The notes: a model not told the origin generated them from the letters alone. Positions 23,996-33,247 are shown, counted from the first letter of the stretch. The stretch: DNA of 45,615 nucleotides from Desulfovulcanus ferrireducens (GCF_018704065.1 NZ_JAGUQP010000023.1:1-45615); one strand, 5' to 3'. Translations and numbers: made by a program.

Positions 23996-25849
23996 ATGTC
24001 AAAACCGGAATATTGTTTGTTTGATAGAAATACCCAGGCCATTATTTATGGCTATCAGCAAAGGGCAATCCAGCGGATGCTGGACTTTGACTATATCTGT
24101 AGGCGCGAGACCCCCAGTGTGGCCGCCATTGTGGCTCCAACGCGTAAGAACGGTTACCATAAATGTTTTTTTGGCAACAAGGAAATCTTGATCCCAATTT
24201 ACAGGGAGTTTGATGAAGCTGTTGAAAAGCATGCAAATGCTGATGTAGTGGTCAATTTTTCATCCTATCGTTCTGCCTATCCCACCACTATGGATGCTCT
24301 GGCCAAGGACACCATCCGTACTGTGGCTATTATTGCTGAAGGCATCCCCGAAAGATATGCCCGTATAATCGCGGCTACAGCCAAAGAGATGAACAAGTGC
24401 GTTATTGGCCCAGCCACAGTAGGCGGAATTGCTGCCGGAGCCTTTAAAATAGGAAACTCAGCAGGAACCCTGGAAAATATTATTCGTTGCAAACTCTATC
24501 GTCCTGGCAGCGTTGCTTTTGTTTCTACATCAGGTGGTCTGTTTAACGAGTTGAATAATATTATTTCTCAGGCCACAAATGGAGTTTATGAAGGAATAGC
24601 TGTCGGTGGCGATTTATATCCTGGCTCGACCTTTATTGATCATTGTTTGCGTTATGAAGCCAATCCGGACATCAAGATGATGGTAGTCCTTGGTGAGCTG
24701 GGTGGTAAGAAAGAGTATGAAGTAATAGAGGCCATGAAGGCCGGTAGAATTACCAAGCCTGTTGTTGCATGGTGTACAGGTACCTGTGCCAAGCTTTTCC
24801 CGGGCGAGGTACAATTTGGTCATGCAGGCGCGAGGGCCGGCGATGATTCCGAGACCGCAGAGGCCAAAAACAGGGCCTTTAAGGAAGCTGGTGCCATTGT
24901 CCCCAAATCATTTGATGAGCTCAGGAAGGTCATCAGGGAAACTTTTGAGGACTTGAAGGCCAAGGGGGTTATTCCTGAGTTAGAGGAGCCTGAAGTTCCA
25001 CCTGTTCCTGAAGATTTTGCCGAGGCTAAAGCTAAAGGCAAGGTGCGCCGCGCAACCAGTTTTATCTGTACCATCAGCGATGATAGCGGCGAAGAAGCTA
25101 CATATAATGATATTCCCATTAGCTCGGTTGTCGAGCAGGGGATGGGTATTGGAGATGTCATTGGTTTGCTTTGGCTAAAATGCCGTTTACCGAAATGGGC
25201 TAGCGAATATATCGAAATGTGTATAAAGATTGTTGCTGATCATGGCCCCTGTGTCTCTGGTGCCCACAATGCTATCGTTGCTTCCAGAGCTGGAAAGGAT
25301 CTGGTTTCCTCACTGGCAAGCGGACTCCTGACGATTGGACCCAGATTTGGCGGGGCTATTGACGGCGCTGCCTATTATTTCCGCAAGTTCTGTGACGAAG
25401 GGAAAACTCCCAGGCAGATGGTTAACGAGATGAAGGCTGCCGGTACCTTGATTCAAGGTATTGGACATAAAATCAAGAGTGTACGTAATCCTGACAAGCG
25501 GGTTGAACTGCTTAAGAATTATGCCAAAGAGAACTTCCCTTCGACCAAATATCTGGACTATGCCCTTGAAGTAGAAAAGGTGACCACGGCTAAGAGGGGC
25601 AACCTGATTTTGAATGTAGATGGATGTATTGGGGTTTTGTTTGTGGATTTGCTGGCGAACTTAGGGTTCAGTTCAGAGGAAATCGGCGAAATCATTGATG
25701 CCGGAACATTGAATGCAGTTTTTGTTCTTGGCCGCAGTATTGGCATAATCGGTCATATTCTGGACCAAAAACGGCTCAAAGCCGGGCTTTATCGCCATCC
25801 AATGGATGATATCTTATATGCTACAGAGCCCCCACGCGAAGTACGCTAA
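23996..25849 (+). CDS. aclA: ATP-citrate lyase, large (alpha) subunit
   Basis: Carries the phosphohistidine and the citryl-CoA-cleaving domain. The chosen ATG (23996) follows AAGGAGG and gives 617 residues. The N-terminal part is SucD-like with the active-site His in FGHAGA (H276). The C-terminal part from about 360 is citrate-synthase-like, with DHGPCVSGAHNAIVASRAG, GPRFGGAIDGAAYYF and GIGHKIKSVRNPDKRVELL. The aclB stop is 10 bases upstream, so the subunits are made from one message. A perfect 11-bp hairpin 33 bases past the stop suggests that the acn-aclBA unit ends here. Length agrees with the roughly 608-residue Chlorobium AclA. Confidence 0.95.
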   Translation: MSKPEYCLFDRNTQAIIYGYQQRAIQRMLDFDYICRRETPSVAAIVAPTRKNGYHKCFFGNKEILIPIYREFDEAVEKHANADVVVNFSSYRSAYPTTMDALAKDTIRTVAIIAEGIPERYARIIAATAKEMNKCVIGPATVGGIAAGAFKIGNSAGTLENIIRCKLYRPGSVAFVSTSGGLFNELNNIISQATNGVYEGIAVGGDLYPGSTFIDHCLRYEANPDIKMMVVLGELGGKKEYEVIEAMKAGRITKPVVAWCTGTCAKLFPGEVQFGHAGARAGDDSETAEAKNRAFKEAGAIVPKSFDELRKVIRETFEDLKAKGVIPELEEPEVPPVPEDFAEAKAKGKVRRATSFICTISDDSGEEATYNDIPISSVVEQGMGIGDVIGLLWLKCRLPKWASEYIEMCIKIVADHGPCVSGAHNAIVASRAGKDLVSSLASGLLTIGPRFGGAIDGAAYYFRKFCDEGKTPRQMVNEMKAAGTLIQGIGHKIKSVRNPDKRVELLKNYAKENFPSTKYLDYALEVEKVTTAKRGNLILNVDGCIGVLFVDLLANLGFSSEEIGEIIDAGTLNAVFVLGRSIGIIGHILDQKRLKAGLYRHPMDDILYATEPPREVR

Positions 25850-25881
25850 TAAACATTCAATGTTAGGCTAGGCTATAAAAG

Positions 25882-25908
25882 CAATGCGGGGGATACTCCC
25901 CCGCATTG
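25882..25908 (+). terminator. Hairpin at the end of acn-aclBA
   Basis: Perfect 11-bp stem CAATGCGGGGG (25882-25892) with CCCCCGCATTG (25898-25908) and a 5-base loop. It is followed by only a short T-rich stretch (TATAAGTTTT), so termination may be partial. Confidence 0.7.
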
Positions 25909-25912
25909 TATA

Positions 25913-25995
25913 AGTTTTAAGTGTTAAGTTTTAGGTGTTAAGGGTGGAGATATGTATACGGTCCACACTACACTTAAAACTTAACACTTAAAACT
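25913..25995. repeat. Long intergenic hairpin between aclA and mdh
   Basis: Two 26-base arms (25913-25938 and 25970-25995) pair with one G-U exception across a 31-base loop. The arm is built of short repeating units, AGTTTTAAGTGTTAAGTT and so on. It immediately follows the GC-rich hairpin and ends about 25 bases before the mdh start. Similar low-complexity hairpins occur in other gaps of the window. Confidence 0.8.
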
Positions 25996-26019
25996 CTATA
26001 AAATAAAAAGAGGAGAAAG

Positions 26020-26952
26020 ATGCGCAGACATAAGGTATCGATTATTGGTGCTGGAATGGTAGGTTCTACAACTGCTCATTGTTTAGCTCAAAAAGATATA
26101 GCAGACATAGTATTATTGGACATCAAAGACGGCCTCGCTGCGGGCAAGGGTCTGGATCTATTTGAAGCCTCCCCAATTAATGCATTTCATGGTCAAATTC
26201 AGGGAACAACGGATTTTGCCCAGACCAAGGGCTCAGATTTAGTGGTGATAACAGCTGGTTTGCCACGTAAGCCTGGCATGTCCAGAAAGGAATTGATAGG
26301 AATTAACGGTAAAATTGTTGTCAATGCTGTTAAAGAGTGTATAAACTACTCACCAGAAGCAAAAATTATTATTGTCACTAATCCTGTTGATGCCTTGACC
26401 TATGCAGCCAAGAAACTAGTAGGTTTGCCACATTCTCAGATTATGGGTATGTCAGGGATGTTAGATTCTAGCCGGTTACGTACCTTTATCGCTATGGAAT
26501 TAGATGTTTCCCCTCAGGATGTTAAAGCAATGGTAATCGGAGCCCACACAGGGTCAAATATGATTCCTTTGCTTCGTCTAGCCAATGTTAATACAGTTCC
26601 ATTGCCTGAATTGCTGGAACAGGAAAAGTGGCCAAAGATAATAGATAGGACAAAGAACGCAGGAGCCGAGATAGTTAGTTTATTACAGATCGGTAGCGCC
26701 TATTATGCTCCAGCTGAAGCAACAACAGAGATGGTTGATGCAATTTTGCGTGATAAGAAGCGCCTTATGCCATGTTCCGTATGCCTGGAAGGAGAATATG
26801 GTTTGTCAGATTGTGCTCTTTGCGTACCTGTAATTTTAGGAAAAGAAGGGGTCGAGAAGGTTGTTGAGATAAAACTCACTGATGAAGAAATGCAAGAAAT
26901 GGTCAAAGGTGCTAATGTAATTAAAGAGATGATTGAGTGTATCGAGGTTTGA
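26020..26952 (+). CDS. mdh: Malate dehydrogenase
   Basis: NAD-linked oxaloacetate/malate interconversion; in the reductive direction it makes malate. The 310-residue protein is of the LDH-like MDH group: Rossmann GAGMVGSTTA, Asp34 at the end of beta-2 (VLLDI, favouring NAD), substrate arginines in LPRKPGMSRKEL (R83, R89) and SRLR, Asn in TNPVD. The catalytic His176 sits in VIGAHTGSNM instead of the usual GGHGDTM, so the flanking residues are atypical. RBS AGAGGAG. The hdrC-like gene begins 21 bases downstream, so mdh may lead the long operon that follows. Confidence 0.93.
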   Translation: MRRHKVSIIGAGMVGSTTAHCLAQKDIADIVLLDIKDGLAAGKGLDLFEASPINAFHGQIQGTTDFAQTKGSDLVVITAGLPRKPGMSRKELIGINGKIVVNAVKECINYSPEAKIIIVTNPVDALTYAAKKLVGLPHSQIMGMSGMLDSSRLRTFIAMELDVSPQDVKAMVIGAHTGSNMIPLLRLANVNTVPLPELLEQEKWPKIIDRTKNAGAEIVSLLQIGSAYYAPAEATTEMVDAILRDKKRLMPCSVCLEGEYGLSDCALCVPVILGKEGVEKVVEIKLTDEEMQEMVKGANVIKEMIECIEV

Positions 26953-26973
26953 TTAAATTCAAGGAGAAGAAAA

Positions 26974-27366
26974 TTGCGCGTTGCCTTAAATCTTCAGGAC
27001 AATTTACTGAAAAAGGTCGAGGAAATAAGTGGCGAAAATGTTTTTGCCTGCTACCAGTGCGGTAAGTGTTCTGCAGGCTGTCCAATGGTTGCAGAAATGG
27101 ACCTCTTACCCAATCAGGTGATCCGTTTTCTGCAGATTGGCGCGGGTGAGGCAGTATTAGAAAAGCGCACTATATGGCTTTGCGCCAGTTGTTTTACTTG
27201 CGCAGCTCGCTGTCCTAAGGGTGTAAATTTAGCCAGGATGATGGAAGGAGTACGTGTGACTATCTTGCGCCAGAGTAATGCCGATCAGGTTACCCCACCT
27301 GAAATGGTCAAAGAGCCACTTCCTCAGATAGCGTTAATCAGTGCCCTGCGCAAATTTACAACTTAG
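26974..27366 (+). CDS. hdrC: Heterodisulfide reductase subunit C-like iron-sulfur protein
   Basis: Cytoplasmic electron-transfer subunit with two [4Fe-4S] motifs: CYQCGKCSAGCP and CASCFTCAARCP. The 130-residue length is shorter than methanogen HdrC but normal for bacterial soluble versions. The start is TTG at 26974, preceded by AAGGAGA. With hdrB and hdrA following, it forms a complete HdrABC set with no MvhD or hydrogenase genes beside it. In this context its acceptor is more likely fumarate reductase or another rTCA redox enzyme than CoM-S-S-CoB; that is inference. Confidence 0.88.
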   Translation: MRVALNLQDNLLKKVEEISGENVFACYQCGKCSAGCPMVAEMDLLPNQVIRFLQIGAGEAVLEKRTIWLCASCFTCAARCPKGVNLARMMEGVRVTILRQSNADQVTPPEMVKEPLPQIALISALRKFTT

Positions 27367-27470
27367 ATGCTGGAAGACGCTGAAGGTCAAAGCCTAAAGA
27401 AATTTTTGTGGTAAACTGTTTTTTTAGCTTTTACCATCCAGCATTGAGCCAAATAAGAAGGAAGGCAGAT
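27367..27470. other. Gap between hdrC and hdrB with inverted repeat
   Basis: A 104-base gap whose outer parts pair: ATGCTGGA (27367-27374) with TCCAGCAT (27437-27444), and further inside TGGTAAA with TTTTACCA. The loop contains a T-run. This could tune hdrC versus hdrBA expression by partial termination or mRNA processing. Confidence 0.4.
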
Positions 27471-28292
27471 ATGGAGATTGCTTATTTTCCCGGATGCACG
27501 TTGAAGACGACAGCAAAATCTTTTGAGACATCAGCCTTAGCTATAGCCGAGTCATTAGGTCTTGATATTAAAGAACTGCCAGAATGGACTTGTTGTGGAA
27601 CAGTCTATTCATTGGCCGAAGACGATTTAATGAAGCAGTTAGGTCCGATAAGGACTCTGGCTAGGGCAGAAGGCTTAGGTTATAGCACACTGACAACTCT
27701 TTGCTCAATGTGTTATAACACACTAGTTCAGGCGAAGCAATTTGTTGCAGGAGACTCGGTTCGGCTCCAGAAGATAAATAATTTTATGGAAGAAGAGTCT
27801 GACTATACGGGTACGGTGGAGATTAAACATTTTTTGACTCTTCTCATGGAGCTGGGCTTAGATAGGCTTAAGGAAGCAGTGCAAAGGGATTTGGCGGGCA
27901 GAAAAATTGCCTGTTATTATGGATGTTTACTATTGCGTCCAGAGAGTGCATCAATTGATGATTGCGAACAGCCACAAATTTTAGAGCAGCTCATGCAAGC
28001 CTTAGGCGCTGAACCGGTATTTTTCCCGTACCAGGTTGAATGCTGTGGTAGTTATTTAACAGCGGTAAAACCTGATATTGTGGCCAGGCGCGCATACAGG
28101 ATTTTAGAGAATGCGAGAGAAAATGGTGCGGAGGCGATCATAACAAGTTGTCCTTTATGTTCGTTTAATCTCAAAGACCGCCAAAAAAATATTAAGGCCA
28201 TTTATCCAGGTTTTAAAGATATACCTGTGTATTATTTTACGGAAATTATGTCCGAAGCATTAGGAATTACAAAAACAGTGGAGAACAGCTAA
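27471..28292 (+). CDS. hdrB: Heterodisulfide reductase subunit B-like protein
   Basis: Catalytic CCG-domain subunit. The ATG at 27471, after AAGGAAGG, gives 273 residues beginning MEIAYFPGC. Both CCG motifs are complete: C9...CCG (WTCCGT)...CSMC in the first half and YYGCLLL...ECCGSY...CPLC in the second. These hold the paired noncubane [4Fe-4S] clusters that reduce disulfides in methanogens. An upstream in-frame extension to 27408 lacks an RBS and similarity. The stop overlaps the hdrA ATG by one base (TAATG). The physiological disulfide or other acceptor is unknown. Confidence 0.92.
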   Translation: MEIAYFPGCTLKTTAKSFETSALAIAESLGLDIKELPEWTCCGTVYSLAEDDLMKQLGPIRTLARAEGLGYSTLTTLCSMCYNTLVQAKQFVAGDSVRLQKINNFMEEESDYTGTVEIKHFLTLLMELGLDRLKEAVQRDLAGRKIACYYGCLLLRPESASIDDCEQPQILEQLMQALGAEPVFFPYQVECCGSYLTAVKPDIVARRAYRILENARENGAEAIITSCPLCSFNLKDRQKNIKAIYPGFKDIPVYYFTEIMSEALGITKTVENS

Positions 28293-30256
28293 TGCGCATT
28301 GGAGTATTTATCTGTCATTGCGGTAAGAATATAGCCGGGGTAATAGATATAAAAAGGCTGACTAGTTCTGTATCCGAATTAGAAGAAGTCTATTACGCAA
28401 CCGATTATGTGTACCTTTGTAGTGAACCCGGCCAAAAAGCAATCCAGGATCAGATCAAGGAACTAGGCTTAACCCATATAGTTGTAGCAGCCTGTAGTCC
28501 CAAGATGCATGCTGCAACTTTTGCGCAGGCCTTGGAAGATGCAGGAGTAAATGCTTACCTGCTTGAGATTGCTAACATCAGGGAGCAATGCTCCTGGGTT
28601 CATCCTCATGAGCCCGAAGAGGCTACCGACAAAGCTTTTGAACTGATCAAGGCAGGTGTGGCCAAGGTCGGTCAGGCTGTTCCTTTGCAACCCCTAAGCG
28701 TTCCTTTAAACCGAAAAGTAATGGTAGTTGGGGGAGGTATAGCCGGGATTCAAGCTGCTTTGGATATCGCCAATGGCGGTTTTGAGGTATACCTCGTAGA
28801 AAGGACACCATCCCTGGGTGGTCATATGGCCCAATTAAGCGAGACCTTTCCTACCCTGGACTGCTCATCATGTATTCTCACACCACGTATGGTAGAAGCA
28901 GCCAAACATCCTAAGATTCATCTATACACCTATTCCGAGGTCAAGGAAGTCCAGGGAGTAGTGGGGCAATACAAAGTAAAGATAGAGCAAAAACCCCGCT
29001 ATGTTGACCCGGTGAAATGTACCGGATGTGGGGATTGTACCGAAGTATGCCCGGTGATTGTGCCCAACGAGTTTGAGCAAAGTCTAGGTGGGCGTAAAGC
29101 CATTTATGTTCCCTTTTCCCAGGCAGTACCTCTTAAATACACAATTGACTTGGAAAACTGTCTGAATACCAGAGAACTTGTTGTCTGCGACCAATGTTAT
29201 AGGGCTTGTGGCCCCAAAGCAATAAATTATCTGATGGAGCCAAAAGAGGAAGAGATTGAGGTCGGGGCCATTGTGGTGGCAACCGGATATGATCTCATGC
29301 CTGTTGAGGATTTGAAAGAGTATGGCGGAGGATTGTATCCGGATGTTGTGTCAGGCCTTGAATTTGAACGACTGGTTACGGCTTCCGGACCAACAAGCGG
29401 TGTAGTCAGGCGTCCATCCGACGGCAAAATCCCTAAGCGAATCGTCTTTATTCAATGTGCTGGCTCGCGTGATCCTGAACACGGTTGTGCTTACTGTTCA
29501 AAGATTTGTTGTATGTATACTGCAAAACATGCCTTTATGTTTAAGCATGCTGTGCCCGACGGGGAGGTATTTGTATTTTATATTGATGTGCGGGCTGCGG
29601 GCAAAGGCTATGAGGAATTTGTGCAACGGGTTATGGAGGAAGAGAGGATTGCCTATTTGCGGGGCAAGGTATCTAAAGTATTTCAGCGTGATGATAAATT
29701 AATTGTATGGGGATCTGATACATTAACTGGTATGGCAGTGGAAATCGAAGCTGATATGGTTGTGTTGGCTCCAGCGGTTGTGCCAAGTAAAGGAGCAAAA
29801 GAGCTGGCCAAGCTTTTTAAGACGCCAGTTAATGAATATGGATTTTTAGATGAAGTTCATCCAAAACTCAGGCCTGTTGAGTCTTCGGCTATGGGGGTTT
29901 ATCTGGCCGGAGCAGCTCAGGCGCCCAAGGATATCCCTGATAGCGTATCTCAGGCTAGTGCGGCTGCAAGCAAAGTCCTGGGTCTCTTTTCTCAAGAAGA
30001 GTTGGCTCTAGAACCGATCAAGGCAGAAGTTAATCTTGATAATTGTGACGGATGTGCGCTTTGCGTCGGAGTTTGTCCCTATGGGGCAATATCTTTGGTT
30101 CAGGATGAGCCTGACGGTCCGAGGCATATCCAGGTACATAAGGCCTTATGTCAGGGCTGTGGAGTGTGTATGGCTACCTGCCCGAAGGAAGGAGTCAATG
30201 TTGCTGGATTTACCTTAGCGCAACTGCGAGAGCAATTAAGGGCTATGTTGAAATAG
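28292..30256 (+). CDS. hdrA: Heterodisulfide reductase subunit A-like flavoprotein
   Basis: FAD- and iron-sulfur-containing subunit which, in Hdr complexes, performs flavin-based electron bifurcation between ferredoxin and the HdrBC branch. The 654-residue protein shows an N-terminal domain with FICHCGKN, the FAD site GGGIAGIQAALDIANGG near 146, the cysteine block FPTLDCSSCILTPRM, a [4Fe-4S] motif CTGCGDCTEVCP, and CAGSRDPEHGCAYCSKICC. Two C-terminal ferredoxin motifs, CDGCALCVGVCP and CQGCGVCMATCP, lie at about 585 and 620. No MvhD or FlxABCD genes are adjacent. The nearest candidate NAD(P)H input is the flavoprotein at 38509-40314. Confidence 0.93.
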   Translation: MRIGVFICHCGKNIAGVIDIKRLTSSVSELEEVYYATDYVYLCSEPGQKAIQDQIKELGLTHIVVAACSPKMHAATFAQALEDAGVNAYLLEIANIREQCSWVHPHEPEEATDKAFELIKAGVAKVGQAVPLQPLSVPLNRKVMVVGGGIAGIQAALDIANGGFEVYLVERTPSLGGHMAQLSETFPTLDCSSCILTPRMVEAAKHPKIHLYTYSEVKEVQGVVGQYKVKIEQKPRYVDPVKCTGCGDCTEVCPVIVPNEFEQSLGGRKAIYVPFSQAVPLKYTIDLENCLNTRELVVCDQCYRACGPKAINYLMEPKEEEIEVGAIVVATGYDLMPVEDLKEYGGGLYPDVVSGLEFERLVTASGPTSGVVRRPSDGKIPKRIVFIQCAGSRDPEHGCAYCSKICCMYTAKHAFMFKHAVPDGEVFVFYIDVRAAGKGYEEFVQRVMEEERIAYLRGKVSKVFQRDDKLIVWGSDTLTGMAVEIEADMVVLAPAVVPSKGAKELAKLFKTPVNEYGFLDEVHPKLRPVESSAMGVYLAGAAQAPKDIPDSVSQASAAASKVLGLFSQEELALEPIKAEVNLDNCDGCALCVGVCPYGAISLVQDEPDGPRHIQVHKALCQGCGVCMATCPKEGVNVAGFTLAQLREQLRAMLK

Positions 30257-30311
30257 GCGAGGGGTTAAGGGGTGAATAATTAAAGTAAATTTTGATTTAA
30301 GGACGGATAAG

Positions 30312-30581
30312 ATGCTTAAAGCAAAAAGAAAATTATTAAATGCGGACAAGTTACAGGTTCCTTGTGGCCGGCCTGTTGTTTTTGAGGAAAGATGTAAAGG
30401 GTGCAGGCTGTGTGTAGAGTATTGTCCAAAACAGGTTTTAGAGATGTCAAAAGATTTTAATGAAAAAGGGTATCATTACCCACAGCTTAAGCAGGGTCAG
30501 GAAAAAGATTGTATTAATTGCGGTTATTGCCAGGAAGTATGTCCTGATTTTGCGATATATGTAGAGAAAGTAACCAGTTAG
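30312..30581 (+). CDS. korD: 2-oxoglutarate:ferredoxin oxidoreductase, ferredoxin-like delta subunit
   Basis: An 89-residue 2x[4Fe-4S] protein (CKGCRLCVEYCP and CINCGYCQEVCP) placed directly before korA. This size and position are characteristic of the delta subunit of multi-subunit 2-oxoacid:ferredoxin oxidoreductases, which wires the TPP site to external ferredoxin. It starts 55 bases after hdrA, so Hdr and Kor genes are probably on the same transcript. Confidence 0.88.
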   Translation: MLKAKRKLLNADKLQVPCGRPVVFEERCKGCRLCVEYCPKQVLEMSKDFNEKGYHYPQLKQGQEKDCINCGYCQEVCPDFAIYVEKVTS

Positions 30582-30599
30582 CGGAGCGAGGGACAAAAT

Positions 30600-31754
30600 A
30601 TGGGAAAGGATGTTTTAACAGGGGTACATTTTATGAGTGGCAACCATGCCTGTGCTGAGGGTGCGATAGCAGCAGGCTGCCGTTATTATGCAGGCTATCC
30701 GATTACACCTTCAAATGAAATAGCCGAGAGAATGTCATGGCGTCTTCCGCAGGTAGGTGGTATTTATATTCAAATGGAAGATGAGATTGCTTCAATGGCC
30801 GCCATCGTCGGAGCTTCATGGGGAGGGGCAAAGTCCATGACAGCAACCTCCGGACCAGGTTTTAGCCTCATGCAGGAAAATCTTGGGCTTGCTGTTATGA
30901 CGGAAGCTCCATGTGTCATTGTTGACGTTCAGAGGGGGGCTCCTTCAACAGGACTGCCAACTCTGGTTGCACAGGCTGATGTGATGCAGGCCAGGTGGGG
31001 CAGTCATGGAGATTATGCTACAATATCCATTTCTCCTTCTTCACCGCAGGAATGTTTTGATTTTATGATTAAGGCCTTCAATTTGGCAGAGACCTGGCGG
31101 GTTCCAGTTGTTATGTTAAGTGATGAGAGCATTGCGCACTTGTCCGAACGAGTAGTGATTCCTGAGAAAAAGGAAATAAAGACTGTTTTTAGAAAAGTGG
31201 CGACCGGTCCTAAAGAAGGATTTTTGCCTTTTAAGGTGGGAGATGATCTTGTTCCTGAGATGCCCATAGCAGGGAGTGGCTATAGGGTACATGTGACTGG
31301 TCTTACCCACGATGAGCGGGGATATCCGGATTTAAGCCACCGGATGCATGAGCAACTTGTGCCCAGGCTAGTCAACAAGATAAAACAGAATGCTGAAAAG
31401 ATTATTGAATATGAAGAATTTATGATTGATGATGCCGAAGTAGTACTAATAACATTTGGTGTGTCCACAAGGATCTGCCGCGCTGTGGTTAAACGGGCCA
31501 GGATGGATGGTTTAAAGTTGGGCATGCTACGTTTGATAACTGTATGGCCATTTCCAGAGAAGAGAGTGATTGAACTTTCAAATCAGGTCAAGGCGCTGGT
31601 TACAGTAGAGATTAACCTGGGGCAGCTGGCATTGGAAGTAGAAAGAGTGGTCAAAGGCAGATGTGAGACATACCTTATTCCCAATGCTGGCGGAGAAGTC
31701 CATGATCCAGAGATGGTATATGCCAGGGTAAAAGAGATTGCTCAAAATAGTTAG
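30600..31754 (+). CDS. korA: 2-oxoglutarate:ferredoxin oxidoreductase alpha subunit
   Basis: Part of the enzyme that reductively carboxylates succinyl-CoA to 2-oxoglutarate using reduced ferredoxin. The 384-residue protein has the alpha-subunit landmarks GNHACAEGAIAAGCRYYAGY, YPITPSNEIAE, ATSGPGFSLMQENLG and the CoA/domain III region after about 260. YPITPS is shared by Kor and Por alpha chains; separate short korD and the rTCA neighbourhood (sucCD, acl) favour the 2-oxoglutarate enzyme. RBS GAGGGA, 18 bases after korD. Confidence 0.92.
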   Translation: MGKDVLTGVHFMSGNHACAEGAIAAGCRYYAGYPITPSNEIAERMSWRLPQVGGIYIQMEDEIASMAAIVGASWGGAKSMTATSGPGFSLMQENLGLAVMTEAPCVIVDVQRGAPSTGLPTLVAQADVMQARWGSHGDYATISISPSSPQECFDFMIKAFNLAETWRVPVVMLSDESIAHLSERVVIPEKKEIKTVFRKVATGPKEGFLPFKVGDDLVPEMPIAGSGYRVHVTGLTHDERGYPDLSHRMHEQLVPRLVNKIKQNAEKIIEYEEFMIDDAEVVLITFGVSTRICRAVVKRARMDGLKLGMLRLITVWPFPEKRVIELSNQVKALVTVEINLGQLALEVERVVKGRCETYLIPNAGGEVHDPEMVYARVKEIAQNS

Positions 31755-31774
31755 TTTAAGATGGAGAGAATAAA

Positions 31775-33238
31775 ATGTCAGAAATAAAGCATCCTTCAGG
31801 GAAATTAGTCAGAGAAGATCGTATGCCCCATATTTTTTGTCCGGGGTGCGGAATTGGGGGTACGATTAGCAATATAGCAGAGGCCCTGCTGGAGAGCGGT
31901 CAAGACCTGGATAAGTTTACCGTTGTATCGGGTATTGGTTGCTCCGGCCGAGCAGCGGGCTATTTTAAGCTGGATGGGTTTCACACCACACACGGACGGC
32001 CTGTAGCTTATGCTACCGGGCAGAAATTGGCCAACCCTGATCTGAATGTGATAGTTTTCAGTGGCGATGGCGATTTGACCACCATTGGGGGTAACCACTT
32101 GATCCATGCTGCTCGCCGTAACATGGATTTGATTGTCATCTGTATCAATAATTTTAACTACGGCATGACAGGCGGGCAGATGGGCGGAACCACACCGACT
32201 TTGACCAAGACGACTACATGTGTCTACGGAAATTTTGAGACTCCGTTTAATGTGCCGTTGCTTATGACTGCTTGCGGAGCCAATTATGTGGCTCGCTGGA
32301 CTTCAGCCCATTCTCATTACATAAAAAAATCTTTTCACGAAGCCTTGGAGAGGGAAGGGTTCAGGTTCATAGAGGTCATTTCCGCCTGCCCGATAAACTG
32401 GGGACGAAGAAACAAGATGCGCACGGGCATAGATCTGGTTAAATTTTTCCTTAATCAAACTGTGGTGAAGGAAAATCCTGATCCCCAGGATGCGCTTATC
32501 CAGATGGATACGCCTATTTTGTGCGGTGTGTTTGCAGACGAGGGACGTCCTGGTCTTTTACGCTCTATGCATGAGGTGCTGTCTCCCAAGGTGAAAGTTG
32601 AGAAGTTCAGAGGTGACGGAAAGATTCAAGTACCAGAGACTAAGGAGGAAGAAGCTCCGGAGATCGTCAGCAGTCCGAAGAAGGTGGAGCAGGTCAAGAT
32701 AAAGCTTGGTGGTCTTGGCGGACAGGGAATTGCTCTTCTGGGCCTGATTATGGGCCGTGCGACGTGTATTTTTGATGGTAATGAGGCAGTGTACTCCCAG
32801 GAATACGGAGCAGAAGCAAGGGGTGGTGCGTCGGCATCAAGCGTTATTATTTCGTCAGAGAAGATAGATTACCCTTATATTAAAGTTCCCGATGTTATGG
32901 TGCTCATGGCCCAGGCTGCTTTTCGCAAATATAAGTCTGAGATACAACCGGGTTGTACATTGTTTATTGATAAAGACTTGGTGAAACCAGAAGACTTGCC
33001 GGAAGATGTAAAAGTGTATGCTGTGCCTGCAACGCGTATGGCCGAAGAGGTAGGGCGTAAAGTAGTTGCCAATATAGTCATGCTAGGATTTATCTCCGCT
33101 TTGACTGACTATATCAGCCTGGATGCAGTACAGTCAGCTCTGAAAATGTCAGTGCCCAAAGGAACAGAAGAATTTAACCTGAAGGCCTTTCAGGCTGGTT
33201 ATGAATACGGGGAAAAGTTGAAGAAGGAAGAATCATAG
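31775..33238 (+). CDS. korB: 2-oxoglutarate:ferredoxin oxidoreductase, fused beta-gamma subunit
   Basis: A 487-residue fusion. Residues 1 to about 275 are the TPP-binding beta subunit: FCPGCGIGGT near the N-terminus, SGIGCSGRAAGYF, the TPP/Mg2+ motif GDGDLTTIGGNH (97-108) and NNFNYGMTGGQ. A charged linker (about 280-306, KEEEAPEI...) leads to the gamma domain from 307: KLGGLGGQGIALLGLIMG, AVYSQEYGAEARGGASASS. In most bacteria korB and korC are separate genes, so the covalent link is notable. There is no frameshift; the reading frame is continuous. Starts 20 bases after korA. Confidence 0.93.
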   Translation: MSEIKHPSGKLVREDRMPHIFCPGCGIGGTISNIAEALLESGQDLDKFTVVSGIGCSGRAAGYFKLDGFHTTHGRPVAYATGQKLANPDLNVIVFSGDGDLTTIGGNHLIHAARRNMDLIVICINNFNYGMTGGQMGGTTPTLTKTTTCVYGNFETPFNVPLLMTACGANYVARWTSAHSHYIKKSFHEALEREGFRFIEVISACPINWGRRNKMRTGIDLVKFFLNQTVVKENPDPQDALIQMDTPILCGVFADEGRPGLLRSMHEVLSPKVKVEKFRGDGKIQVPETKEEEAPEIVSSPKKVEQVKIKLGGLGGQGIALLGLIMGRATCIFDGNEAVYSQEYGAEARGGASASSVIISSEKIDYPYIKVPDVMVLMAQAAFRKYKSEIQPGCTLFIDKDLVKPEDLPEDVKVYAVPATRMAEEVGRKVVANIVMLGFISALTDYISLDAVQSALKMSVPKGTEEFNLKAFQAGYEYGEKLKKEES

Positions 33239-33247
33239 GAGGCCGAG

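Noticed and set aside
22711-25849. Reading of the ACL genes as a second succinyl-CoA synthetase
   Set aside because: The large subunit has a citrate-synthase-like C-terminal domain and the lengths fit ACL; true sucCD genes are present downstream.
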